Assembly (NCBI GenBank): GCA_947371775.1 | Contig: CANBQX010000080.1 | Coordinates: 1-8,362, forward strand | Direction: 5' to 3' | Length of the DNA stretch: 8,362 nt | DNA from: Comamonadaceae bacterium | GTDB taxonomy: Bacteria; Pseudomonadota; Gammaproteobacteria; Burkholderiales; Burkholderiaceae_C | In this document: positions 1-6,477 of the stretch, piece after piece | Position numbering within the stretch: the first letter of the stretch is position 1 | Layout: every line of letters starts with the position of its first letter | Program-made: the position numbers and the translations under genes | The notes under the pieces: model-generated | What the model saw: the letters and a program-made list of their open reading frames with translations, nothing else | The model's database searches: none | What the model was told of the DNA's origin: nothing

Positions 1-290
1 CACAAGTCCAGGCGCGAGCAGATTTCCAGGTCGCGCAGCTCGAATACACCTTCGAGCAGCAAGATGGGGCCACGCCATCCCAAAGTGCGCAGGCGCTGGG
101 CTTCGTCCAGATCCAAAAGCGCAAAACCGTCCGCACCGCGCAGGCCGTCGAATGCACGCTCAATGCCATGGCCGTAGGCATTGGCTTTGACCACGGCCCA
201 GGCGCGGGCATCGGGTGCACGGCTGCGTGCGGCTTGCAGGTTGTTGCGCAGGGCTTGGGTATGGATGGTGGCTTGAATGGGGCGTGGCAT
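1..290 (-). CDS. alr: Alanine racemase, N-terminal part (gene continues past left edge)
   Basis: This is the first 96 codons of alanine racemase, the cytoplasmic PLP enzyme that interconverts L- and D-alanine and so supplies D-Ala for peptidoglycan. Reading the minus strand from the ATG at 290-288 gives a start MPRPIQATIHTQALRNNL. Around residues 33-42 comes VVKANAYGHG, the family's PLP-lysine signature, in which the lysine forms the Schiff base with the cofactor; the following GADGFALLDLDEAQRLR stretch also fits the N-terminal TIM barrel of the family. The remaining roughly three quarters of the protein, including the catalytic tyrosine, lies outside the window. Ribosome binding is weak: only a TTAGG-like stretch precedes the start. 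The gene is divergent from lplT, with 131 bp between the two starts. The frame is open to the window edge with no sign of damage. The biosynthetic (alr) and catabolic (dadX) forms cannot be told apart from this fragment. Confidence 0.93.
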   Translation of the reverse strand, partial: MPRPIQATIHTQALRNNLQAARSRAPDARAWAVVKANAYGHGIERAFDGLRGADGFALLDLDEAQRLRTLGWRGPILLLEGVFELRDLEICSRLDL

Positions 291-344
291 GGCCTAACTG
301 TAGCCGCGCCCCGATGCCTTTGCGCCGTCCGGCTTCTGTCTGCG

Positions 345-353
345 TGCTATAAC
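345..353 (+). promoter_or_regulatory. Candidate extended -10 promoter element for lplT
   Basis: The alr-lplT divergent spacer (291-421) contains TGCTATAAC, which matches an extended -10 (TGn followed by TATAAC, one base from TATAAT). It lies 68 bp upstream of the lplT start codon. No good -35 hexamer is found 16-18 bp upstream, which is tolerated by extended -10 promoters. I see no convincing promoter pointing toward alr and no strong inverted repeat in the rest of the spacer. A chance match is quite possible. Confidence 0.3.
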
Positions 354-421
354 CCACGGACTTTGCACACCCCATTGCGCCCAGAACCGCTCCTACCCCT
401 TAGCGACACTCTCCTGTATTC

Positions 422-1705
422 ATGAAACGCGGTTTTTTTACCATCATGGCGGCGCAGTTTTTCAGCTCGCTGGCCGACAACGCCCTGTTTGTAGCGGCCG
501 TGCAATTGCTGCGCAGCGCCCAGGCCCCCGAGTGGCAGCAGGCGGCGCTGGTGCCCATGTTTGCCCTGTTTTATGTGGTTCTGGCGCCCTTCGTGGGGGC
601 CTATGCCGATGCGTTTCCCAAGGGCAAAGTGATGCTGATGAGCAATGGCATCAAGATTGTGGGTTGCTTGCTCATGCTGTTTGGCAGCCACCCCTTGATG
701 GCTTATGCGGTTGTGGGGCTGGGTGCGGCCGCCTATTCACCGGCCAAATACGGCATCTTGACAGAGCTCTTGCCGGCCTCGCAATTGGTCAAGGCCAATG
801 GTTGGATTGAGGGGCTGACGATAGCCTCCATCATTTTGGGCGTGCTGCTGGGCGGCCAGTTGGTGGGTTCGCATGTCGCGCCCTTTTTGTTGTCTTTTGA
901 TGTGCCATTGATTGATACCGGCATCGATACCCCGCCGGAAGCTGCGATTTGCGCGTTGATTTTTGTTTACTTGGCCGCAGCATGGTTTAACGCGCGCATC
1001 CCTTTGACTGGCGTGGAAATGCGTCCGCTGCCCGCGCGGCTGGTCAGCTTGCTCCCCGATTTCTGGTCCTGCAATATGCGCTTATGGAGAGATCGCTTGG
1101 GCCAAATCTCGCTGGCCACCACGACCTTGTTTTGGGGGGTAAGCGGCAATTTGCGCTACATCGTGCTGGCTTGGGCTGCCTTGGCGCTGGGGTATTCGGT
1201 GACGCAGGCCTCGTCCTTGGTGGGCGTGGTGGCCTTGGGTACTGCCATGGGCGCGGTGGTGGCCTCGTTGCGCATGCGGCTCGATATGGCCACCCGTGTG
1301 ATTCCTTTGGGTATTGCCATGGGCGTTCTGGTGATCTTGCTCAACGTGATTTCCAATGTCTGGGTGGCTGCGCCCTTTTTGGTGTTGTTGGGTGGTCTGG
1401 GCGGCTTTTTGGTGGTCCCCATGAATGCCTTGTTGCAGCACCGTGGGCACAACCTGATGGGGGCCGGGCGGTCGGTTGCGGTGCAAAACTTCAACGAGCA
1501 AACCTGCATATTGGTGCTGGGGGGGCTGTACAGCCTGTCCACCGGCATGGGCGTTTCCGCCTTTGTTGCGATCAGTGCGTTTGGCGTGCTGGTTGCGGCT
1601 TGCATGTGGCTGATCAAGCGCTGGCATGCCCGCAACTGCCGCGAGCATGGCGCCGAGGTGGATCACCTTCTCGACATCGCGCGCAACGACAATATGCACG
1701 GTTAG
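422..1705 (+). CDS. lplT: Lysophospholipid transporter LplT (MFS)
   Basis: This is a 427-residue polytopic inner-membrane protein of the major facilitator superfamily, recognisable as LplT. In E. coli LplT flips lysophospholipids such as 2-acyl-glycerophosphoethanolamine to the inner leaflet, where Aas re-acylates them. Family stretches seen here are QFFSSLADNALFVAAVQLL (12-30), the motif-A-like loop DAFPKGKV (63-70), GAAAYSPAKYGILTELLPAS (101-120) followed by LVKANGWIEG, TLFWGVSGNLRY (235-246), and GGFLVVPMNALLQHRG (327-342) leading into VAVQNFNEQ (352-360). About twelve hydrophobic segments are spread along the protein. It is some 30 residues longer than the E. coli protein (about 397), with extra sequence near residues 155-175 and in a polar C-terminal tail (400-427). 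The usual E. coli partner aas is not adjacent; alr is divergent upstream and a glutathione peroxidase follows 40 bp downstream. The start at 422 places the first transmembrane helix correctly, although no good Shine-Dalgarno precedes it. Confidence 0.93.
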   Translation: MKRGFFTIMAAQFFSSLADNALFVAAVQLLRSAQAPEWQQAALVPMFALFYVVLAPFVGAYADAFPKGKVMLMSNGIKIVGCLLMLFGSHPLMAYAVVGLGAAAYSPAKYGILTELLPASQLVKANGWIEGLTIASIILGVLLGGQLVGSHVAPFLLSFDVPLIDTGIDTPPEAAICALIFVYLAAAWFNARIPLTGVEMRPLPARLVSLLPDFWSCNMRLWRDRLGQISLATTTLFWGVSGNLRYIVLAWAALALGYSVTQASSLVGVVALGTAMGAVVASLRMRLDMATRVIPLGIAMGVLVILLNVISNVWVAAPFLVLLGGLGGFLVVPMNALLQHRGHNLMGAGRSVAVQNFNEQTCILVLGGLYSLSTGMGVSAFVAISAFGVLVAACMWLIKRWHARNCREHGAEVDHLLDIARNDNMHG

Positions 1706-1733
1706 TTTTACGCCTCGTTGACATCACCCACCC

Positions 1734-1738
1734 AGGAG
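1734..1738 (+). promoter_or_regulatory. Shine-Dalgarno site of the glutathione peroxidase gene
   Basis: AGGAG lies 7 nt before the ATG at 1746, a near-ideal spacing that fixes the start codon. The 40-bp spacer after lplT shows no terminator, so the two genes could share a transcript. A TTGACA at 1718-1723 has no room for a -10 before the start codon. Confidence 0.75.
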
Positions 1739-1745
1739 ATCCCCC

Positions 1746-2234
<489 letters not shown>

Positions 2235-2249
2235 GCCCCGGTCATGCGA

Positions 2250-2267
2250 GTGCACCGCGTGGTGCAC
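2250..2267. terminator. Perfect hairpin in the gpx/glcF convergent spacer, possible bidirectional terminator
   Basis: GTGCACC (2250-2256) and GGTGCAC (2261-2267) form a perfect 7-bp stem with a GCGT loop. It lies within the 39-bp spacer between the stop codons of gpx and glcF, where a shared terminator is expected. Neither side has a clear T-run (only GTT on the plus side), so it does not meet the classic intrinsic-terminator pattern. It might be a weak terminator, an mRNA 3'-end stabiliser, or chance. Confidence 0.42.
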
Positions 2268-2273
2268 GTTGAC

Positions 2274-3524
2274 TCAGTCGGTGCTCAGCGCCACATCCAA
2301 CACTTCCACCCAATGCCGAACCGGCGTGTCCGTGCCGCTTTGCAAGTGGGTGATGCAGCCGATGTTGGCGCTGCAAATGCCCTGTGGCTTCATGGCCTGC
2401 AAATTGCTGAGCTTGCGGTCACGCAGCTCATAGGCAATCTTGGGGTTCAACACCGAATAGGTGCCTGCCGAGCCGCAGCACAAATGCGATTCATTGCTGG
2501 CCACTTTCACGGCAAAGCCCAACGCCGCCATCTGGCTTTCGACCCCGCCACGCAACTGCTGTCCGTGCTGCAATGTGCAGGGCGGGTGAAACACCTGCAG
2601 GCCAGCCGCCTGCGCAGCGGCGCGGCTGATGCGGGGCTGGAGCGCTGCAACCAGATCAGGCAGAAGCTCACTCAAATCTTTGGTGAGTTCACTGACGCGC
2701 TTGGCTTTGTCGGCATAGAGTGGATCGTCGCGCAGCACGTGGCTGTAGTCTTTGACCATCACGCCGCAGCCCGACGCATTCATCACAATCGCTTCCACAC
2801 CGGCGCCTTGCTCGGGCGCAATGTGGGGCCACCAGGCGTCGATGTTGGCGCGAATGGACACTTTGGCGCCGTCCTGGTCATTCAAGTGGAACTTGACGGC
2901 GCCGCAGCAACCGGCTTTGGGCGCCACCACGGTTTGCAGACCTGCAGCGTCCAGCACCCGCGCCGTCGCGGTGTTGATATTGGGCGACATCGAGGGTTGC
3001 ACACAACCAGCCAGCATCAACACTTTGCGATCGCGTACTGCCACGGGCATTTGTCCGGCGTCTTGTGCTGCGGGCACCTTGGCGCGTATCGCTTCGGGCA
3101 GCACGCCTCGTACCGCCTGCCCCAGCTTCATGGCCGCGCCAAACAAGGGTGATGGCAGGCCCTCTTTCAGGGCCCAGCGCACTGCACGCTCGGGCAAAGG
3201 GCGTGGTACTTTTGCGTCCACCAGTTTGCGCCCCAAGTCGATCAAATGCCCGTATTCCACGCCGCTGGGGCAGGTGGACTCGCAATTGCGGCAGGTGAGG
3301 CAGCGGTCCAGGTGTTGCTGCGTGGCGCGCGTGGGTTCGGTGCCCTCGAGCACTTGTTTGATCAGGTAAATGCGCCCCCGGGGTCCGTCCAGCTCGTCGC
3401 CCAGCAATTGGTAGGTGGGGCAGGTGGCGGTGCAAAAGCCGCAGTGCACGCAATTGCGCACGATGGCCTCGGCGGCCTGGCCATCGGCCGATTGTTGGTA
3501 TTCAGGAGAAAGCGTGGTTTGCAT
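2274..3524 (-). CDS. glcF: Glycolate oxidase iron-sulfur subunit GlcF
   Basis: GlcF is the Fe-S subunit of the three-subunit glycolate oxidase (GlcDEF), which oxidises glycolate to glyoxylate and passes electrons toward the respiratory chain at the membrane. The 416-residue product (E. coli about 407) begins with two 4Fe-4S ferredoxin motifs: Cys25, 28, 31, 35 (CVHCGFCTATCP) and Cys75, 78, 81, 85 (CLTCRNCESTCP). Two cysteine-rich CCG domains follow. The first has GC174 (LAGCVQPSMSP), Cys206-Cys207-Gly and SGCG at 251-254. The second has HPPC (Cys316), LCCGSAGTY (Cys349-Cys350) and Cys384/Cys390 near the C-terminus. All expected cysteines are present, so the gene appears intact. Its start lies 15 nt after the glcE stop with no recognisable Shine-Dalgarno, which points to one transcript and possibly translational coupling. 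It is the last gene of the unit and converges on gpx. Confidence 0.95.
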   Translation of the reverse strand: MQTTLSPEYQQSADGQAAEAIVRNCVHCGFCTATCPTYQLLGDELDGPRGRIYLIKQVLEGTEPTRATQQHLDRCLTCRNCESTCPSGVEYGHLIDLGRKLVDAKVPRPLPERAVRWALKEGLPSPLFGAAMKLGQAVRGVLPEAIRAKVPAAQDAGQMPVAVRDRKVLMLAGCVQPSMSPNINTATARVLDAAGLQTVVAPKAGCCGAVKFHLNDQDGAKVSIRANIDAWWPHIAPEQGAGVEAIVMNASGCGVMVKDYSHVLRDDPLYADKAKRVSELTKDLSELLPDLVAALQPRISRAAAQAAGLQVFHPPCTLQHGQQLRGGVESQMAALGFAVKVASNESHLCCGSAGTYSVLNPKIAYELRDRKLSNLQAMKPQGICSANIGCITHLQSGTDTPVRHWVEVLDVALSTD

Positions 3525-3539
3525 GGCGAAACGGATGGC

Positions 3540-4706
3540 CTAGGCCCCGGCTTGGATGCGGCGTGTGTTGAACACGCCGTCGGGGTCAAACTGATGTTGC
3601 AAAGCGGTTTGAATGCGCTCCTGTGCAGCGTCCAAGGGGGTAAACACCTGTCCACCCGCGGGCGCATCGGCCAGCGCACCGGCGGGTCGGCGAAACAGCG
3701 TGGCGTGGCCCCCGCTTCGCTGCGCCAGCGCATGCAGTTGCGAAGCCGCCGTGGCGGGCGCCCACAGCCAACGCTGGCCGCCATGCCACTCCATGAAGGT
3801 TGCGTAGGGCAGATCAAGCGCCGGCGTGGTCTGCGCCACTGACAAGCGCCACAGGCAAGAATCAGCATCCGGCGGTGTTGTGAAAAACGGCAAATGCTGG
3901 TCGCGCGCAGCCGCCCAGTCGGGGCCGGCCTGCGCGTTGTCCATCACGTCTGCCTTGCCGCCGATTGCAGCCACATCGGCGCACATGCGCGGCAGGGCCG
4001 CCTGCACTGCCGCAACGGCGCCACGCAGACGCACAAACAATGTGTCGCCGCTGCCCGCACCGTCCGTGGCGTCGTGTACCCAGCAGCTCGCGTTCAGGGG
4101 CAGGGGCTGGCCGCCCCAACGCTGCAGCAGATCTAAGGCGGGGGCCTGGGCGAGGGTGCACATCAAGGTCGCCTCGCAGGGCGCGAAGGACAGCACCTTG
4201 AGCGACACCTCGGTGATCACGCCCAGCGTGCCCCAGCTGCCGGTCAGCAGCCGGCTGACGTCGTAGCCCGCCACGTTTTTCATGACCTGGCCGCCAAACG
4301 TCAGGTGTTCGCCCCGGCCGTTGATGAAGCGTGCTCCCAGCACATAGTCCCGTGTCGCGCCCACGCTGGCCCTGGATGGGCCGCTCAAGCCTGCGGCCAC
4401 CATGCCGCCGACCGTTGCGGGGCTCTGTCCAAAGTGCGGTGGTTCAAAAGGCAGGCACTGCTTCTTTTCGCGCAGTGCGGCTTCTAAGTCGGCCAGCGGT
4501 GTGCCCGCGTGCACTGTGACGACCAGCTCGCTGGGCTCGTAGCTCACGATGCCCTGCAGGGCGCGGGTGTCCATGGCATCGCCTTGCAGCGCATTGCCAA
4601 AAAAATCTTTGCTGCCACCGCCGCGGATACGCAGTAGTCTGGACGAGGCACGGGCTTGCTGAATCTGGTCGGTGATATCGGCCAGTGCCGGGGCGTTGTT
4701 TTGCAT
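3540..4706 (-). CDS. glcE: Glycolate oxidase FAD-binding subunit GlcE
   Basis: GlcE is a FAD-binding (PCMH-type) subunit of glycolate oxidase and works with GlcD and GlcF. The product from the chosen ATG (4706-4704) is 388 residues, somewhat longer than E. coli GlcE (about 350). The FAD domain is clear: LRIRGGGSKDFFG (25-37), SYEPSELVVTVHAGTPL (55-71), PPHFGQSPATVGGMVAAGLSG (around 89-109), then VMKNVAGYDVSRLLTGSWGTLGVITE (141-166) in two adjoining parts. The C-terminus FDPDGVFNTRRI has the usual ending of this flavoprotein family. The frame stays open far upstream of 4706, but the family N-terminus (a short helix, then RIRGGGSK) fits this ATG and the upstream sequence belongs to a divergent gene. 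No strong Shine-Dalgarno is seen; a GGTGGGGG stretch about 16-23 nt upstream is partly enclosed by an inverted repeat. glcF follows after 15 nt. glcD is not found upstream, where it is commonly located. Confidence 0.93.
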   Translation of the reverse strand: MQNNAPALADITDQIQQARASSRLLRIRGGGSKDFFGNALQGDAMDTRALQGIVSYEPSELVVTVHAGTPLADLEAALREKKQCLPFEPPHFGQSPATVGGMVAAGLSGPSRASVGATRDYVLGARFINGRGEHLTFGGQVMKNVAGYDVSRLLTGSWGTLGVITEVSLKVLSFAPCEATLMCTLAQAPALDLLQRWGGQPLPLNASCWVHDATDGAGSGDTLFVRLRGAVAAVQAALPRMCADVAAIGGKADVMDNAQAGPDWAAARDQHLPFFTTPPDADSCLWRLSVAQTTPALDLPYATFMEWHGGQRWLWAPATAASQLHALAQRSGGHATLFRRPAGALADAPAGGQVFTPLDAAQERIQTALQHQFDPDGVFNTRRIQAGA

Positions 4707-4718
4707 GGCTTGATGGTA

Positions 4719-4738
4719 ATTGCCCCCACCAGGGCAAT
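4719..4738 (-). repeat. Perfect inverted repeat in the glcE leader (operator or mRNA hairpin)
   Basis: ATTGCCC (4719-4725) and GGGCAAT (4732-4738) are exact reverse complements separated by 6 bases. The repeat sits 12 nt upstream of the glcE start codon. In the glcE mRNA it would fold as a 7-bp stem with loop UGGUGG, plus a possible G-U closing pair. The G-rich loop and 3' arm are the only Shine-Dalgarno-like sequence before glcE. It could be a regulator site or a translation-modulating hairpin. The rest of the 137-bp glcE/nucleotidyltransferase spacer shows no strong promoter; it has only a short palindrome, CGCCATTGGCG, at 4787-4797. Confidence 0.45.
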
Positions 4739-4843
4739 CCGTGAATTTTTTGAATGCCTTCTGGTTGAAAACTTGGACCTTATCAGCGCCATTGGCGGCG
4801 CATGCCAGCACAATGACCACTTTAAGACCTGTATTTTCGATCC

Positions 4844-5416
4844 ATGACCTTGCCGTTCCTACCCACCGTCCTGATTTTGGCCGCCGGTCGCAGCGAGCGT
4901 TTTCGAGCCGCCAGCGGGGGCGTGGACAAACTGGAGGCGGATTTAGGGGGGCGGCGCGTGCGCGACTGGGTGCTGGACAGTGTGCATCGCAGTGGTTTGC
5001 CTTGGCACGTAGTCGAGCGCAGCCATACGGCGCACCTGAACCTGCCCGGCATGGGAGACAGCATTGCCTGTGGCGTTGCCGCCACGGCACAGGCCCAAGG
5101 CTGGCTAGTCCTGCCCGCCGACCTGCCTTTGGTGCAGGCCCGAACGCTATTGCAGGTAGCTCAGCAATTGAGTGTCCATAAGGTAGTAGTGCCCACCTGG
5201 CAAGACGAGCGCGGCCATCCCGTCGGGTTTGCCGCAGTCTGCCGGGATGATTTGCTGGTGCTGTCGGGTGACAGCGGTGCCCGCGCCGTAGTGCAGCGCT
5301 TTGGCGCGCATCTGCTGCCGGTGGACGATGCCGGCTGTGTGTTCGACGTCGACACGCCCGAGGCGCTGGAAGCCGCCTGGCACAAGATGGTCGCGAAGCC
5401 TCAGGCCCCGCTGTAG
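4844..5416 (+). CDS. MobA/MocA-like nucleotidyltransferase (NTP_transf_3 family)
   Basis: This 190-residue protein belongs to the MobA-like nucleotidyltransferase family and most resembles MocA, which transfers CMP to molybdopterin to make MCD for xanthine-dehydrogenase-type enzymes. The nucleotide-binding N-terminus is LILAAGRSERF (10-20), with Lys29 as the likely conserved lysine. GMGDSIACG (69-77) matches the family's G-x-x-x-S segment, and PADLP (91-95) carries the metal-binding Asp93. GHPVGF (124-129), GDSGAR (142-147) and FDVDTPEAL (167-175) complete the set and resemble MocA's GHP and DIDTP motifs. Two features are unusual: extra residues (about 21-28) between the glycine loop and Lys29, and a very short stretch between the first domain and GMGDSIA. 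No molybdoenzyme or xdhC gene is in the window, so the acceptor is unknown and other nucleotidyl transfers are possible. No Shine-Dalgarno is visible before the ATG. The gene is divergent from glcE and its 3' end overlaps the next gene tail-to-tail. Confidence 0.85.
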   Translation: MTLPFLPTVLILAAGRSERFRAASGGVDKLEADLGGRRVRDWVLDSVHRSGLPWHVVERSHTAHLNLPGMGDSIACGVAATAQAQGWLVLPADLPLVQARTLLQVAQQLSVHKVVVPTWQDERGHPVGFAAVCRDDLLVLSGDSGARAVVQRFGAHLLPVDDAGCVFDVDTPEALEAAWHKMVAKPQAPL

Positions 5417-6330
5417 AAGTTGACCGGTAAGCCGGGCACGTCCACCCGGATGGCAAACACGCAGCCCGACTCCGGGTACTGCGCCAACTCCGCGGCGCTG
5501 CGCCCGTGGCGTGCCGTGGTCACAAACAGGGTTTGCAGGTCCGGCCCGCCAAAGCAGGGCATGGTGGGGCACTGCGCGGGTGTGGCGTATTGCGCCAGCA
5601 GGGTTCCGTCGGGCGCAAAGCGGCAGATTCGGGCCCCTTCGAACATGGACACCCAATAAGCGCCTTGCGCGTCCACCGCCGCACCGTCGGGGCGGCCTTG
5701 GTAGATGGCGTCTTCAAAGGTCCACCCCGCTGGTTTGGGCTCGAATTGCAAAAAAGTGCGGTGTGCGCTGAGTTGATTGTTTGGTAGCGAGTAGTCCCAG
5801 CAGTGCACGATGTGCCGGGGCGTATCCGCCCAGTAGAGAGTGGCGTTGTCCGGTGCCCACGCCAGACCGTTGGCTGTAAGCGCACCCTTGGCATGTTCTT
5901 GCACGACCGCAGCGCCCTCTGAACGCGCGTCGATGCTCCACAGCGACGCCGCGCGGGAGGTCTTGGGCTCGTCAATCGTGCCCACCCAAAAGCGGCCCAG
6001 TGCATCGCATTTGCCGTCGTTGGCCCGCACACTGGCAATGTCGTAGGGCAAAACTGCCACCTCTTCCAAGGCTGCACCCCAATGCCGCGCCCGAAACACG
6101 CCATGGCGCAGTGCGATCACCAGTCCGCCAGTTTGCGCGGGCGCAATGCAGCCCGGCTCGGAGGGCATGTCCCAGGCCTGCAATGCCGTGCCGTCGGCCG
6201 CGCAGCGCAGAATTTTTTTGCCGGGAATGTCCACCCAGTACAAACGCTGCTCGTGCGGATGCCAAAACGGCGATTCGCCCAATTCATAGGGGGTGGAATG
6301 CAGGGTCTGCCAAACAGGGCTTTGGATCAT
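5401..6330 (-). CDS. SMP-30/gluconolactonase/LRE family protein (sugar lactonase)
   Basis: This six-bladed beta-propeller protein of the SMP-30 family typically hydrolyses aldonolactones (glucono-, arabino-, xylonolactone) using one divalent metal. From the ATG at 6330 it has 309 residues, the normal family length. The metal ligands align with those of human SMP-30: Glu19 in YELGESPFW (15-23), Asn154 in TANGLAWAPD (152-161) and Asp215 in GRPDGAAVDAQGAYW (212-226). Substrate-site Arg102, Asn104 and Asp105 are in VRANDGKCDALGRFW (101-115). The frame is open upstream to an ATG at 6417, but that start lies inside the amtB terminator stem and would add a non-homologous Pro-rich leader. The start at 6330 places the GESP motif where the family has it. 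No good Shine-Dalgarno precedes either. There is no signal peptide, so it is probably cytoplasmic. No sugar dehydrogenase, dehydratase or transporter is nearby, so the lactone substrate cannot be assigned. Its last 16 bp overlap the end of the convergent nucleotidyltransferase gene. Confidence 0.9.
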   Translation of the reverse strand: MIQSPVWQTLHSTPYELGESPFWHPHEQRLYWVDIPGKKILRCAADGTALQAWDMPSEPGCIAPAQTGGLVIALRHGVFRARHWGAALEEVAVLPYDIASVRANDGKCDALGRFWVGTIDEPKTSRAASLWSIDARSEGAAVVQEHAKGALTANGLAWAPDNATLYWADTPRHIVHCWDYSLPNNQLSAHRTFLQFEPKPAGWTFEDAIYQGRPDGAAVDAQGAYWVSMFEGARICRFAPDGTLLAQYATPAQCPTMPCFGGPDLQTLFVTTARHGRSAAELAQYPESGCVFAIRVDVPGLPVNFYSGA

Positions 6331-6398
6331 GGTCAAGGGCGAGGGTGGAACAGGACAGGGTCGGTGCACCGGCATTGTGCCGCGCACGCTGCGGACAC

Positions 6399-6441
6399 AA
6401 AAAAAACCGCCCGGCAAAACCAGGGGTCTTGCCGGGCGGTT
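6399..6441 (-). terminator. Intrinsic terminator of the glnK-amtB operon
   Basis: AACCGCCCGGCAA (6405-6417) and TTGCCGGGCGGTT (6429-6441) are a perfect 13-bp inverted repeat with an 11-nt loop, within which ACC/GGT can add three more pairs. On the minus strand the stem is followed by a run of eight Ts (A8 at 6399-6406 on plus, partly overlapping the stem base). It starts 36 nt after the amtB stop. On the plus strand no T-run follows, so it acts in one direction. It should insulate the lactonase gene downstream from amtB transcription. Confidence 0.92.
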
Positions 6442-6443
6442 CG

Positions 6444-6462
6444 CAGGGGCGGTGTGCCCCTG
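6444..6462 (-). repeat. Second hairpin in the amtB 3' UTR
   Basis: CAGGGGC (6444-6450) and GCCCCTG (6456-6462) form a perfect 7-bp GC-rich stem with a 5-nt loop. It lies between the amtB stop codon and the main terminator, only 2 bp from the terminator stem. The CAGGGG of this stem is repeated in the terminator loop (6421-6426), which would allow alternative pairing with CCCCTG. It may stabilise the transcript end or influence termination. Confidence 0.55.
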
Positions 6463-6477
6463 GATGCGTGAACCGGA

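Noticed and set aside
160..375. 71-codon minus-strand frame and 85-codon plus-strand frame over the alr start and alr-lplT spacer
   Set aside because: The alr reading frame in this stretch has the PLP-lysine signature. The other frames have no recognisable motif and span the divergent promoter region.
1718..1723. TTGACA as a -35 element for gpx
   Set aside because: A -10 at normal spacing would fall on the start codon at about 1741-1746, where the sequence is CCCCCA.
2244..3152. 302-codon open frame on the plus strand, antisense to glcF
   Set aside because: It lies entirely opposite glcF, which has every expected cysteine motif. The translation has no recognisable domain and is rich in His, Arg and Gly, as expected of a GC-rich shadow frame.
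4707..5456. N-terminal extension of glcE reaching back to 5456 (638-residue frame)
   Set aside because: The extension is antisense to the nucleotidyltransferase, which has intact motifs. Its upstream part is Arg/Ala/Pro-rich noise, and the GlcE family N-terminus fits the ATG at 4706. The portion at 4707-4820 reads somewhat protein-like, but I see no homology to support a relic gene.
6331..6417. Longer start for the lactonase gene at 6417
   Set aside because: That start codon is inside the stem of the amtB terminator, and the 29 added residues are Pro-rich and unlike the family. The ATG at 6330 gives a standard length.
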